Shown: positions 9,786 through 19,111, numbered from the stretch's first letter. The stretch is DNA of 64,000 nt from Arthrobacter citreus (GCA_013200995.1 CP053688.1:1054001-1118000); one strand, 5' to 3'. Numbers and translations: made by a program. Notes: a model not told the origin generated them from the letters alone.

Positions 9786-10583
9786 GTGACGATCATCGAA
9801 GCAAATGAAGAAGTTGTATTATGTTTAAGGGATTTGAGAAAGGATTATGGAGCAAAATCAGTTTTAAAAGGGATTGATTTAACCGTAAATCGTGGACAAA
9901 TTATCGGCTATATTGGACCGAATGGAGCTGGTAAGAGTACGACTATTAAAATATTATTGGGTCTAGAAGGGGATTATTCTGGTAGAGTCGAAATTTTTGG
10001 CGAAGAGGTCACTGTTCAAAGTGTGGAATATAAAAAGAAGATTGGCTATGTACCTGAAATTGCTGAGCTATATGATAATCTTACGGCTAGAGAGTATTTA
10101 ACTTTTATTGGTGAATTATATGGAATGGAATTTAATGAGGCGGATGAAAAGGCAGAAAAATTAATGAAGGTCTTTGGCTTGGAGGAAGTTTATTTATCAC
10201 GAATCGCTTCTTTTTCAAAAGGAATGAGGCAAAAAGTCCTGATTATTTCTAGTTTAATCCATAATCCAGACCTTTTGTTTTTAGATGAGCCACTCAGTGG
10301 ACTTGATGCAAACAGCGTAATGGTATTTAAAGAAATACTAGATATTCTAGCAGCTAATGGAAAAACTATTTTTTACTCTTCACATATTATGGATGTTGTT
10401 GAGAAGATTAGTAACCGAATTATATTAATCAATGACGGTAAAATTGTAGCGGATGGTAGTTTTAAAGAATTAAAGGAACAAAATGTAGAAGGATCGTTGG
10501 AACAAATTTTTAATCAGCTCACAGGATTCAATGAGCACCAAGCATTAGCTGAGGAATTTGTTTCCATCGTAAAAGGGGGGTAA
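9786..10583 (+). CDS. ABC-2-type exporter ATP-binding protein
   Basis: ATPase subunit of a two-gene ABC exporter with the permease 4 bp downstream. The 265-residue protein has a single nucleotide-binding domain. Walker A is GPNGAGKST (44-52). The signature is a degenerate SFSKGMRQK rather than LSGGQ, a form common in EcsA/YthP-type transporters. Walker B is LLFLDEP and the H-loop histidine is in SSHIMD. The GTG start is the only in-frame choice and lacks a strong ribosome-binding site. The substrate cannot be deduced. Confidence 0.85.
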   Translation: MTIIEANEEVVLCLRDLRKDYGAKSVLKGIDLTVNRGQIIGYIGPNGAGKSTTIKILLGLEGDYSGRVEIFGEEVTVQSVEYKKKIGYVPEIAELYDNLTAREYLTFIGELYGMEFNEADEKAEKLMKVFGLEEVYLSRIASFSKGMRQKVLIISSLIHNPDLLFLDEPLSGLDANSVMVFKEILDILAANGKTIFYSSHIMDVVEKISNRIILINDGKIVADGSFKELKEQNVEGSLEQIFNQLTGFNEHQALAEEFVSIVKGG

Positions 10584-10586
10584 AAA

Positions 10587-12221
10587 GTGAAAGACTTCCC
10601 GATGTTAAAAATCTTAGATTTATTCCGACCTATATTTGAATTATTTGGTGTCGAATATCCAATCATGCGGAAAATCTTAAATGTAAAATTAACAATGGAT
10701 AGCCGAAGGACACCGACAATTTTTAATCAAAACAACAAGAAAAAACATAAGGATGAAGATAATGGCATAATAAAATCCTTAGGTATGTATGTGTTACTAA
10801 GTCTTATGCTCATTCCTTTAGTGATTTTTGGAAAAAGCTACATCTTTAGTATGAGTGCTTTTTTCGGAATCGTTATGTTTCTCGTGATGACATCGATGAT
10901 TTCCGACTTTTCGAATGTTTTACTTGATATTAAAGACAAAGGGATTCTCCATACGAAACCTATTGCAAAAAAGACGGTTACTGCCGCAAAAACTGTACAT
11001 ATATCAATTTACTTGCTATTAATAACTGCATCCCTTACTGCTTTGCCAATAGTTGTTGGTACATTTAAGCATGGATTTTTGTTTTTAATAATGGCAATTT
11101 TTGAACTTATTCTACTCAATTTATTTATCGTTGTTTTAACTTCGATTATTTATTATTTTATATTACGATTTTTTGATGGTGAAAAACTAAAGGATATAAT
11201 TAATTACGTTCAAATTGGCCTATCAATCTCAATTTTAGTCGGATATCAGCTCGTTGGTAGAGCTTTTAGCTTAGTTAATTTAGATATTAAATTTTCTCCA
11301 AGTTGGTGGCAATTTCTAATCCCACCTATTTGGTTTGGAGCTCCCTTTGAGCTAATATTAAATCGCCACTCGAGTATCTATCTTACTTGTTTTTCCTTAT
11401 TGGCAATCATAATTCCTATTATTGCAATCGGAGTGTATAACGCAATGATGCCTTCGTTTGAAAAAAATCTTCAAAAATTAACAAATAATAGTGGCATCGT
11501 CAAGAAAAAGGAAAACAAATGGAAAAATTGGCTGTCTAGCGTAATTTGTAGAAGTAATGAAGAGAGGGTTTTCTTTAGATTTGCAGATCTAATGATGCGA
11601 AATGAACGGGAATTCCGTTTAAAGGTATACCCATCCTTAGGATTATCAATTGTTCTACCGTTCGTTTTTTTATTTAATCAATTACAATTGTCTTCATATC
11701 ATCATTTGGCATCAGGTAAAAGTTATTTAACAATATATATGTCTTGTTTAATTATTCCTAATGCAATCTCAATGTTAAAGTATTCTGGTAAATATAAAGG
11801 AGCATGGATTTATAAAACTGCACCAGTAACAAATCTTGCTCCATTATATAGCGCAACTTTAAAAGCATTTATTGCGAATCTATATTTTCCTGTATATATT
11901 GTTTTAAGTTTAATTTTTATTGGTATTTTTGGTATTAAAATCATACCACATTTATTGGTTGTATTTGTCAGTTCAATATTGTATACAGTAATCTGTTCAA
12001 ATTATCTTAAAGGAACACTACCATTTTCTGAATCGTTTGATGATGCTCAAGCAAATTCTGGAATTAAAATTTTTATTGCGATGATAATTGGTGGAATTTT
12101 AGCTTTAATTCATTATGGCATAACATTTATTCCATTTGGTGTATTTATTTACTTACTAGTCTTAATTATTGTAACTATCATTTCATGGAAGCAAGCATAT
12201 AAAACGATTTGGAAGTATTGA
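10587..12221 (+). CDS. ABC exporter permease subunit
   Basis: Membrane partner of the preceding ATPase. The 544-residue protein begins with a cytoplasmic stretch of about 65 residues (charged, KKKHKDEDN). It then has roughly six helices in the first half, a cytoplasmic loop (about 290-345, rich in Lys and Trp), and about six helices in the second half. Start is GTG, 3 bases after the ATPase stop, with an AAAGGGGGG ribosome-binding site inside the upstream gene. It resembles large Bacillus ABC-2/EcsB-like permeases of unknown cargo. A perfect hairpin terminator follows. Confidence 0.75.
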   Translation: MKDFPMLKILDLFRPIFELFGVEYPIMRKILNVKLTMDSRRTPTIFNQNNKKKHKDEDNGIIKSLGMYVLLSLMLIPLVIFGKSYIFSMSAFFGIVMFLVMTSMISDFSNVLLDIKDKGILHTKPIAKKTVTAAKTVHISIYLLLITASLTALPIVVGTFKHGFLFLIMAIFELILLNLFIVVLTSIIYYFILRFFDGEKLKDIINYVQIGLSISILVGYQLVGRAFSLVNLDIKFSPSWWQFLIPPIWFGAPFELILNRHSSIYLTCFSLLAIIIPIIAIGVYNAMMPSFEKNLQKLTNNSGIVKKKENKWKNWLSSVICRSNEERVFFRFADLMMRNEREFRLKVYPSLGLSIVLPFVFLFNQLQLSSYHHLASGKSYLTIYMSCLIIPNAISMLKYSGKYKGAWIYKTAPVTNLAPLYSATLKAFIANLYFPVYIVLSLIFIGIFGIKIIPHLLVVFVSSILYTVICSNYLKGTLPFSESFDDAQANSGIKIFIAMIIGGILALIHYGITFIPFGVFIYLLVLIIVTIISWKQAYKTIWKY

Positions 12222-12253
12222 AATAAAAAAATGTGGGATAATTACTTCATAAT

Positions 12254-12286
12254 AAAAAGTAGAAAGCAAATGCTTTCTACTTTTTT
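12254..12286 (+). terminator. Terminator after the ABC transporter
   Basis: Perfect 15-bp inverted repeat: AAAAAGTAGAAAGCA (12254-12268), two-base centre, TGCTTTCTACTTTTT (12271-12285). Confidence 0.85.
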
Positions 12287-12423
12287 AATTTATGGACTTA
12301 TTCAGGGATCATACTGGAAATTTTACTAGCGATGACTACTAAGCAGTTAATTAGTACTTTATACAAGAGTGGGATATTATGGGAGTGTACACTTATTAGA
12401 ATGTTTATGAAGGGAAGTTGACT

Positions 12424-13446
12424 ATGTCGAATTTATTCAAACCGTTTAAATACAAAGGATTAGAATTAAAAAATCGAGTTGTAATGCCACCTATGTGTCA
12501 ATATTCAGTTCATTTGAAGGATGGAATTCCAACTGATTGGCATTTTGTTCATTATACTAGCCGTGCAATTGGGGGGACGGGTTTAATTATTATAGAAATG
12601 ACAAATGTTGAAGACCGAGGTCGTATTACAGATTATTGCTTAGGAATTTGGAGCGATGAGCATATTTCTGCTTTTAAGCGAATTATTGATGAGTGTCATA
12701 AATATGGTGCAAAAGTAGCGATTCAGATTGCTCATGCGGGCCGTAAAGCTGAGGATGCGCCAAATCCAGTATCATCATCACCAATCGCTTTTAATGAGAA
12801 TTCAAAAACTCCACATGAGTTAACGACTAATGAAGTTAAAGAAATGGTCGAAAAGTTCAAAAAAGGTGTTGAGCGTGCAGTACTTGCTGGTGTGGATACG
12901 ATTGAACTTCACGGAGCACACGGATATTTAATCCACCAATTTGCTTCTGCATATACAAACCATAGATCAGATGAATACGGTGAAGATAAGTTTTTATTTG
13001 GGAAAGAAGTCATCAAAGCTGTAAAAAGCGTAATGCCAGAAGATATGCCACTGATTATGCGAATATCTGCAGTAGAATATGTAGATGGAGGCTATGACCT
13101 CGATTATTCAACTGAAATGGCTAAGGCATTCCGTGATGCTGGTGTGGATATTTTCCATATTTCTTCTGGTGGTGAAGGTCCAATTGGTTCTGGAGGAAGA
13201 CCTGGGTCTCATCCTGGTTACCAAGTTAAATTGGCTGAACATATAAAACTAGAAGTGGATGTTCCTGTCATTGCAGTCGGGAAATTAGATGATGTTAACG
13301 TTGCAGAAACTGTTCTTGGTAATCAAGAAGCTGATTTAATTGCTGTAGGTCGTGGAATGTTAAGTAATCCTTATTGGGCAAATAATGCTTCAATAATACT
13401 TGACGGAAAACCTCTTACTCCTAAGCCATATGAAAGAGCTTATTAA
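12424..13446 (+). CDS. namA: NADPH dehydrogenase NamA (YqjM-like old yellow enzyme)
   Basis: FMN-dependent ene-reductase of the thermophilic-like old yellow enzyme class, reducing activated C=C bonds and some nitro compounds. The single TIM-barrel protein (340 residues from this start) carries Cys25 and Tyr27 in PPMCQYS, matching the flavin-tuning Cys26/Tyr28 of YqjM. The substrate-anion pair H163/H166 lies in ELHGAHGYLIHQF. AVGRGMLSNPYWA is the phosphate-binding C-terminal segment. The ATG at 12424 is preferred over an in-frame TTG at 12418 because GAAGGGAAG (12409-12417) is then correctly spaced. Single-gene unit. Confidence 0.92.
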   Translation: MSNLFKPFKYKGLELKNRVVMPPMCQYSVHLKDGIPTDWHFVHYTSRAIGGTGLIIIEMTNVEDRGRITDYCLGIWSDEHISAFKRIIDECHKYGAKVAIQIAHAGRKAEDAPNPVSSSPIAFNENSKTPHELTTNEVKEMVEKFKKGVERAVLAGVDTIELHGAHGYLIHQFASAYTNHRSDEYGEDKFLFGKEVIKAVKSVMPEDMPLIMRISAVEYVDGGYDLDYSTEMAKAFRDAGVDIFHISSGGEGPIGSGGRPGSHPGYQVKLAEHIKLEVDVPVIAVGKLDDVNVAETVLGNQEADLIAVGRGMLSNPYWANNASIILDGKPLTPKPYERAY

Positions 13447-13475
13447 TTAAAAAGTAGATAAATTTTTTAGTCATG

Positions 13476-13499
13476 GGGCAAGTATATTGATACTTGCCC
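13476..13499 (+). terminator. Hairpin after namA, probable terminator
   Basis: Perfect 10-bp arms GGGCAAGTAT and ATACTTGCCC around ATTG. The T-run (13510-13515) is ten bases away, so termination efficiency is uncertain. Confidence 0.6.
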
Positions 13500-13567
13500 T
13501 GCTTGTCGTTTTTTCGTTGTTTGGAAAAAATAGCGTTCATTTGTATAATAATTCAATTCCTAAACAA

Positions 13568-13603
13568 ATAGATTTTTGAAATCTATACAATATTTACTAT
13601 AAT
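13568..13603 (+). promoter_or_regulatory. Promoter and palindrome upstream of the MarR gene
   Basis: TTGAAA (13576-13581), 16 bp and TATAAT (13598-13603) form a good sigma-A promoter. A perfect 8-3-8 inverted repeat, ATAGATTT / AAATCTAT (13568-13586), covers the -35 box and is a candidate operator. It differs in sequence from the operator in front of the downstream MFS gene. Confidence 0.6.
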
Positions 13604-13640
13604 ATAGGTAAAGAACAGACGGGTGGTGAGCGGACTGGCT

Positions 13641-14114
13641 ATGAACAAAGAAGAGCAGGTATTAATGGGTTTCAGGGAACTATATAACAAAATGGCTTGG
13701 CTTAATAAGGTTAAGATGGAAGTCGGTCTGAATGGTCATAAATCTTCAGAAGTACATTGTATCGAATCAATTGGTAGAATTGTTGATCCAAACGTAACAA
13801 AACTTGCGGAGTCTTTATATATGACAAGAGGTGCCATAACAAAAATTACTAAAAAACTGATGCAAAAAGGACTTATTGAAAGCTACCAGAAGCCTGAAAA
13901 TAAGAAAGAAATCTATTTTAGGCTTACAGAGCAAGGTAAAGAAATTGACAAAGTCCATGCTGAACTACATCAAGAATTTCGTGAACGAGATAAAGTAGTA
14001 TTTGAGCAAGTAACCGATGAACAATATGATAGCATGCTTCATTTTATAAAAAAATATAATGTACATTTGGATACGGAAATAAAGAAACAAGGTATAGATC
14101 TTAAATCAGAATAA
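13641..14114 (+). CDS. MarR-family transcriptional regulator (efflux regulator)
   Basis: Winged-helix DNA-binding dimer, most likely a repressor of the MFS gene 150 bp downstream. From ATG13641 it has 157 residues, normal for MarR. The helix-turn-helix reads KLAESLYMTRGAITKITKKL, and the wing contains KKEIYFRLTEQG. GTG codons at 13623/13626 are in frame, but GGTGGTGAG just upstream makes a better ribosome-binding site for the ATG. A short hairpin separates it from the MFS gene, which has its own promoter. Ligand unknown. Confidence 0.85.
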   Translation: MNKEEQVLMGFRELYNKMAWLNKVKMEVGLNGHKSSEVHCIESIGRIVDPNVTKLAESLYMTRGAITKITKKLMQKGLIESYQKPENKKEIYFRLTEQGKEIDKVHAELHQEFRERDKVVFEQVTDEQYDSMLHFIKKYNVHLDTEIKKQGIDLKSE

Positions 14115-14142
14115 AGTAACAATAAAATAATGGAAACAAAGG

Positions 14143-14175
14143 CAGCCAGCTTAATTGAAAGGGCTGTTTTTTTTA
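14143..14175 (+). terminator. Short terminator after the MarR gene
   Basis: CAGCC (14143-14147) pairs with GGCTG (14162-14166), then eight T residues. The stem is short, so partial read-through into the MFS gene is possible. Confidence 0.55.
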
Positions 14176-14188
14176 TTTTGTTTTTTTG

Positions 14189-14237
14189 TTGACGAGGAAA
14201 CAAAATGGCGATATGATGAATATGTTTCCGAGGAAAC
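14189..14237 (+). promoter_or_regulatory. MFS promoter with a MarR-type operator
   Basis: TTGACG (14189-14194), 17-bp spacer, TATGAT (14212-14217). A perfect palindrome GTTTCC-GA-GGAAAC (14224-14237) sits on the expected transcription start. The same CGAGGAAAC half-site also occurs inside the spacer (14194-14202). Two half-sites bracketing the -10 box fit repression by the adjacent MarR protein. Confidence 0.75.
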
Positions 14238-14266
14238 TAAAATACGATTCTTGAAGGGAGAACTTG

Positions 14267-15502
14267 ATGTTCAAATCTAAATCACACGATGAAATGAAAA
14301 TAAAACAAACAGTAGATAAAAAAGCATTACTATTCGGACTTATGTCAGTATTTCTATGCGGATTAGGGTTCAGCATTATTGCACCTGTCGTCCCATTCTT
14401 AATAAAGCCATATGTGAGTAATCCAGAAGATCAAGCGATTTATGTTACGATGCTAACTTCGGTTTATGCAATCTGCGTGTTTTTTGCAGCCCCAGCACTT
14501 GGAGCGTTAAGTGACAGATATGGTCGCCGTCCATTACTTTTAGTATGCCTTTTAGGCTCAGCAATTGGATACTTTGTTTTTGGAATTGGAGGAGCTCTTT
14601 GGGTACTTTTTGCTGGACGCATAATAGAAGGGATAACAGGTGGAAGCATAAGCACGATTTTTGCCTATTTTGCAGATATTACACCAAGGGAACACCGCAC
14701 TAAATATTTTGGGTGGGTCAGTGCAGTTTCAGGAGTGGGAGTTGCTATTGGACCAACATTAGGTGGATTACTTGCCAAGTTTGGCTATGTGGTACCGATG
14801 TATTTTGGTGCAATTATTACTTTATTAAATTTTGTCTTTGGATTCTTTTATATGCCTGAGAGTCTAAACAAGAAGAATAGACTGAAAAAGATTACATTTG
14901 GAAGATTGAATCCTTTTACACAACTTGTTAACGTACTTTCTATAAAAAATTTAAGTAGACTTCTTGTTTCAGCATTTTTACTTTGGATACCTAATGGATC
15001 ATTGCAGTCAGTATTTTCACAATTCTCAATGGATACTTTCAACTGGGAGCCTGCAGCTATCGGACTTATGTTTTCGATTTTGGGTGTGCAAGACATTATT
15101 TCACAAGGATTTATTATGCCTAAACTGTTAAGGAAGTTTAGTGATGTACAAATAACAATTCTTGGAATGGTTTCGGAAGTTTTAGGTTATATTCTTTTTG
15201 CAGCTGCAGCTATATTTACATTTTATCCTCTATTTATCATTGGAATGGTTATCTTTAGTTTTGGAGATTCAATCTTTGGTCCTTCATTTAATGGAATGCT
15301 ATCCAAATCTGTCGACTCAAGTGAACAAGGAAGAATTCAAGGAGGTAGCCAATCAATTCAATCATTAGCGAGAATAATTGGTCCAATCATTGGAGGTCAA
15401 ATCTATGTCTCACTTGGTCATGCCGCTCCTGCTATAATGGGAGTCATTCTTATTTCAGCAGCAATACCAGTTTTGTATAAGGTACCGTTTATAAAAGGAT
15501 AA
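14267..15502 (+). CDS. MFS drug-type efflux transporter (DHA1/TetA-like)
   Basis: Twelve-helix proton-coupled efflux pump of the inner membrane, 411 residues. DHA1 hallmarks are the loop 2-3 motif GALSDRYGRRP (about residues 78-88), RIIEGITGGS in helix 4, and the helix 5 antiporter motif with SGVGVAIGPTLGGLL. The C-terminal half has GRIQGGSQSIQSLARIIGPIIGG, typical of TetA-like pumps. ATG14267 is chosen over the in-frame TTG14264 because GAAGGGAG (14253-14260) is then six bases away. Substrates are not predictable. Control by the upstream MarR protein is strongly suggested by the operator. Confidence 0.88.
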   Translation: MFKSKSHDEMKIKQTVDKKALLFGLMSVFLCGLGFSIIAPVVPFLIKPYVSNPEDQAIYVTMLTSVYAICVFFAAPALGALSDRYGRRPLLLVCLLGSAIGYFVFGIGGALWVLFAGRIIEGITGGSISTIFAYFADITPREHRTKYFGWVSAVSGVGVAIGPTLGGLLAKFGYVVPMYFGAIITLLNFVFGFFYMPESLNKKNRLKKITFGRLNPFTQLVNVLSIKNLSRLLVSAFLLWIPNGSLQSVFSQFSMDTFNWEPAAIGLMFSILGVQDIISQGFIMPKLLRKFSDVQITILGMVSEVLGYILFAAAAIFTFYPLFIIGMVIFSFGDSIFGPSFNGMLSKSVDSSEQGRIQGGSQSIQSLARIIGPIIGGQIYVSLGHAAPAIMGVILISAAIPVLYKVPFIKG

Positions 15503-15531
15503 ATTATGCCTTGAAAAAATTTTCGAACAAA

Positions 15532-15575
15532 AAGGATTTTGAAACGGATCGAATTCGTTTCAAAATCCTTTTTAA
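15532..15575. terminator. Bidirectional terminator between the MFS and FNT genes
   Basis: Perfect 15-bp arms AAGGATTTTGAAACG (15532-15546) and CGTTTCAAAATCCTT (15556-15570), T-rich on the + side and A-rich on the other. It serves two convergent genes. Confidence 0.85.
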
Positions 15576-15626
15576 TTAGTTTGAAGATTATAGACATAAG
15601 TAAAAAATATTAATTAATGAACAATC

Positions 15627-16424
15627 TTATTTTGAATCTAATTCATTAAAAAATGGTTTGTTTGCGTAAAAATACATTACCGCCATCATAAATTCTCCAC
15701 CGATAAGATTTCCAATTGTAACTGGAATAAGATTATGAAGAATTCCAGTTACGGAAATCGTATTAGGATGATGAATTACAAGTGCAATCGCAAAAGAACA
15801 CATATTTGCAATGCTATGCTCATAACCAGACATAAAGAAACAAAATACGAATAACATCATAGCTGTTATTTTTGTTCCATTTTCCGTCTCTCCAAAAGCC
15901 ATGGGGATAAAAAAAGCAAGGCACACAAGCCAATTACATAAGATACCTCTAGCAAACAAATGAAAAATGGAATTATCAATTTTATGTTCAACAACTGATA
16001 GTAGAAACGCGCTTGAGTCGGGTGCGTCAAATAGTCCAGTAGTATAAATGATAAATGCAAATAAACAGGCACCTAAAACGTTTCCGATATAACTGTATAT
16101 TAGAAGTTCAAAAACTTTGGGCCACTTCATTTTATCCCGTAATGCAGCGTACGTATAATAAAACGTATTTCCAGTGAATAGGTCTCCTCCACCGTACCAA
16201 ATCAAAACAATTGCAGAACCAAAGGTCAATGCTGCAATTGGATAAGCAACAGGGGAATTTGCTAAGAAAAACCCATTACCTGTTTTGAATGCTACCATTA
16301 CACCAAAACCAATAAACATACTTGCAAGCATACTTCTTAATAAATAGCGTAAATGACTTTGTTCAAATATTTTTAATTTCTTTAAGGCCAATTTTTCAAC
16401 TTCTAATAATGGTTTAATTTCCAT
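15627..16424 (-). CDS. Formate/nitrite transporter (FNT) family channel
   Basis: Six-helix pentameric channel for formate, nitrite or related small monovalent anions. The 265-residue protein has a short cytoplasmic N-terminus and the FNT signature blocks: GGGDLFTGNTFYY (second block), ARGILCNWLVCLAFF (helix 4 region) and a SGYEHSIANM segment with the central pore histidine. Length is typical. The start is supported by AAGGGGTG seven bases upstream on the minus strand. It is alone in its unit, so the physiological anion cannot be inferred from neighbours. B. subtilis has paralogues of formate and nitrite type. Confidence 0.88.
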   Translation of the reverse strand: MEIKPLLEVEKLALKKLKIFEQSHLRYLLRSMLASMFIGFGVMVAFKTGNGFFLANSPVAYPIAALTFGSAIVLIWYGGGDLFTGNTFYYTYAALRDKMKWPKVFELLIYSYIGNVLGACLFAFIIYTTGLFDAPDSSAFLLSVVEHKIDNSIFHLFARGILCNWLVCLAFFIPMAFGETENGTKITAMMLFVFCFFMSGYEHSIANMCSFAIALVIHHPNTISVTGILHNLIPVTIGNLIGGEFMMAVMYFYANKPFFNELDSK

Positions 16425-16767
16425 CTAATCACCCCTTATTAATTTGAGGTTAAAGATAAAGAAATATACGAAATTGTTAGTATGAATAAGAATCTAATAA
16501 TCTCTATAAACAAGTTTGGAATTATTGTCGGTGTTCTTCACAAAAACAGAGAGTATTGATTTAGATTAGCAAAGGTTTGGATTTTATAAAATGAGCGCTC
16601 AATTTCGTACTTTTGTATATTTTTATAGTATAATTTAATTATTAAGAATTTTCCGCTAGTAACAAGTATTCGAGTGTTTCTTTATTTCTTTTTTAATAGT
16701 AATAGGATTTGAAACTAATTGGAAAAAGCTTTTTATAAAGAGAAAAGATCATATTGGGGGAGTTAGT
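16425..16767. other. Divergent intergenic region FNT / GNAT (343 bp)
   Basis: No gene is seen. It holds a perfect 10-bp palindrome TGAGCGCTCA (16592-16601) and a TATAAT at 16629-16634 that could be the -10 of the GNAT gene, without a good -35. Confidence 0.35.
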
Positions 16768-17328
16768 TTGAAAGAGGTTATTGTAAGACCATATACATTT
16801 GAAGATGTAGAAGCAAAGCTTGAGCTTCATCAAGAAAATAAAGATCATTTTGAAAAATGGTCACCTACGTTAAGAAAAGACGACTTCTATACAGTAGAAG
16901 GACAATTAAATACGATCAAAGAGTTTATGGAAAAAAGTGCAGAAGATGCTCGCTACGATTTTGCCATTTTTGTAAAAGATGATCATGCTACTACTTTAAT
17001 AGGAGAAGTTCAGTTTATTTTTGTTACAAGAGGTCCAAAACAAAGTTGCATGGTAGGCTATCATATTGGAGAAAAATTTAATGGTCAAGGATATATGACA
17101 AAAGCTTTAAAAGCAGCTCTAAAAATTGCTTTTGTAGAATTGAAATTTCACCGTGTAACTTCAGAAGTTAATCCAGAAAACTTAGCTTCTTTACGAGTAC
17201 TTGAAAAAGTTGGATTTGTAAAGGAGGGCTACTATCGAAAAAATTTAAAAATTAGAGATCAGTGGTATGACCATGTTTGCTTGGCAATTTTAGAGGAAGA
17301 GTTTGCTGAAAAGATTGCACATAGTTAA
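16768..17328 (+). CDS. GNAT N-acetyltransferase, RimJ/RimL type
   Basis: Acetyl-CoA-dependent N-acetyltransferase, 186 residues, of the RimJ/RimL-like branch that acetylates protein N-termini, amino sugars or small amines. N-terminal VIVRPYTFEDVEA is followed by a central sheet with VGYHIGEKFNGQGYMTKAL, the acetyl-CoA-binding motif A (about 110-128). HRVTSEVNPENLASLRVLEKVGF is motif B. The TTG start is fixed by TTGGGGGAG (16754-16762) six bases upstream and by the normal family N-terminus; no ATG is in range. Substrate unknown. Confidence 0.85.
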   Translation: MKEVIVRPYTFEDVEAKLELHQENKDHFEKWSPTLRKDDFYTVEGQLNTIKEFMEKSAEDARYDFAIFVKDDHATTLIGEVQFIFVTRGPKQSCMVGYHIGEKFNGQGYMTKALKAALKIAFVELKFHRVTSEVNPENLASLRVLEKVGFVKEGYYRKNLKIRDQWYDHVCLAILEEEFAEKIAHS

Positions 17329-17340
17329 AATACTTTTAAA

Positions 17341-17371
17341 AGATAGGCAGTTTATCTGTTTATCTTTTTTT
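17341..17371 (+). terminator. Terminator after the GNAT gene
   Basis: AGATAGGCAG / CTGTTTATCT stem (two G-T pairs), 5-nt loop, then six T residues. Confidence 0.7.
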
Positions 17372-17494
17372 GATGAACAAATACTTATAATGTTGTTATT
17401 AAATATGTTTAATTGATAAAAATCATGTAGAAGGAAACAAATAATAATAAAGAGATTCGAATTTTAAATATTGCATATAAAGGATTTTTTCGAA

Positions 17495-18496
17495 ATGAAG
17501 AAATATAATTTGAATCAAACAAGCGGTAGTATGGGTAGTAAATTTAAAATATCATTAGATAATACTTTGCTTTTTCGCTATGCATATTTTGTAAGTTTAA
17601 TTTTAGTACCTTTGCTAAATTATTTTGTATATGGATTAACTCACATAGAATTATATCCACTTTACCATGTTGAGTCGATTCTTTTAGGTCTAGGATTTTG
17701 GAAAAAGCCTAAATCTTTTTTGTTTCTCAACCTAACTGTTATCATATTTGTTCGATTGTATTTTACAGATTCAATCTTAAATGTACAAAATTTTATTATT
17801 TTGTTCTTTGTGTTTTCAATTGGAACACTTTTATCTGTTGAACTGGTAAAAAACTATTTGAAAACAAATAAAAAAAAGTTAGATGTGATTATCTCTTTAG
17901 CTAAAACGCTTGAATCAAAAGATCCATATACAAGAAATCATTCTGAAAATGTAGCAAGATATTCTCTTTTAATTGCTAGGGAAATGAATTTTACAGAAAA
18001 GCAGTGTCGAGCATTATATATTGGTGGTTTGCTTCACGATATTGGTAAGATTGGTATTCCAGAACATATTCTATTTAAAAACGGTCGTTTAACAAAAGAA
18101 GAATTTGAGGTAATTAAAGATCATCCAATAATCGGTTACAAAACAATGGCCCACATTACTTCTTTTATCGAAAATGGAGTATTAGATATGGTATTGTATC
18201 ACCATGAGCGAGTTGATGGGAAAGGCTATCCATTCGGCCTTAGTGGGGAAGAAATTCCAATCGTTGCCAAAATCACAGCAATTGCTGATACATTCGATGC
18301 AATGACTTCAAATCGAGTTTATCGAAATAAGCTAAACTTTGACTCGGTAATAACTGAAATAACGATCAATAAAAACTTACAATTTGATTCAGATATTGCT
18401 GACACTTTCTTGAAAATTTTACAAAGAGAAGGTCCAAATATCTTAACAAAACAAATCGATGAAAATGTAAGAAGAAACTTATTGATCGGACATTAA
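17495..18496 (+). CDS. Membrane-anchored HD-GYP domain phosphohydrolase
   Basis: Predicted cyclic-dinucleotide phosphodiesterase (HD-GYP) with an N-terminal membrane sensor. About four hydrophobic segments span residues 25-135. The HD-GYP domain (about 150-310) has HSENVARYS, the metal ligands in LLHDIGKIGIP, HHERVDGKGYP (the GYP loop), and ADTFDAMTSNRVYR. All key residues are present, so activity on c-di-GMP or another nucleotide is likely but unproven. ATG17495 is preferred because AAAGGA (17479-17484) precedes it; an in-frame TTG at 17471 lacks a ribosome-binding site. Single gene with its own terminator. Confidence 0.87.
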   Translation: MKKYNLNQTSGSMGSKFKISLDNTLLFRYAYFVSLILVPLLNYFVYGLTHIELYPLYHVESILLGLGFWKKPKSFLFLNLTVIIFVRLYFTDSILNVQNFIILFFVFSIGTLLSVELVKNYLKTNKKKLDVIISLAKTLESKDPYTRNHSENVARYSLLIAREMNFTEKQCRALYIGGLLHDIGKIGIPEHILFKNGRLTKEEFEVIKDHPIIGYKTMAHITSFIENGVLDMVLYHHERVDGKGYPFGLSGEEIPIVAKITAIADTFDAMTSNRVYRNKLNFDSVITEITINKNLQFDSDIADTFLKILQREGPNILTKQIDENVRRNLLIGH

Positions 18497-18512
18497 ATAA
18501 TTTGATTTCAAG

Positions 18513-18548
18513 AAACGGCTGATTTTAAAATAATTAGCCGTTTTTTTT
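18513..18548 (+). terminator. Terminator after the HD-GYP gene
   Basis: AAACGGCT (18513-18520) / AGCCGTTT (18535-18542) followed by a long T-run. Confidence 0.85.
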
Positions 18549-19111
18549 GATGGAATATGTACTAAAAAACAACTGAACTGATTCATTTCCGTCTTTAATT
18601 TAAAAAGAGTTGATTTAAATTTATTTTGAAGTATTATGCGAGTTATCTTAGCTGCGTTTTTAAATTAGATTTAATTTTTTCATTTTTTATTTTTGTAGAT
18701 TTTTCACTTTGACTTTTATAGTAGTATTTGAGTTCTTATTAGCGCTTTTCGATATTTTAATCGTTCGTTCAGCGCCCTTATTTGCACTTCCACCTTTATT
18801 TCAATTACTCATTCTTTGAATTATTTTCTATAAATCTAAAATAAAGAGCCTATAAAATGTTACACTTTCTCTCTGTATACAAATAAAAAAATAAGAATTT
18901 AACAAATCATTTTATTGTTGTGTTTCGAGAGTTTACGACAATATTTTCAAGACATTACAAAATTTTAACAATAAAAATAAAGGGATTTTGGCAATTATTA
19001 TCTAATTAGTAAGTAAAGGAAGTTTTTATACTCTCTTTTCTAATTTCGATAATTTATTTATTTGTAGGATGTCCAAAGGAAAATTATAGTGAAAAAAGAG
19101 GAGTGGTAGGG
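18549..19111. other. 560-bp stretch without an intact gene
   Basis: No complete gene recognised. On the minus strand an ATG at 18810-18812 is followed after two codons by TGA and then by about 36 open, lysine-rich codons down to about 18690. This may be a decayed small gene, but no family is recognised. The right end carries GAGGAG (19098-19103), the ribosome-binding site of the next gene. Confidence 0.3.
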
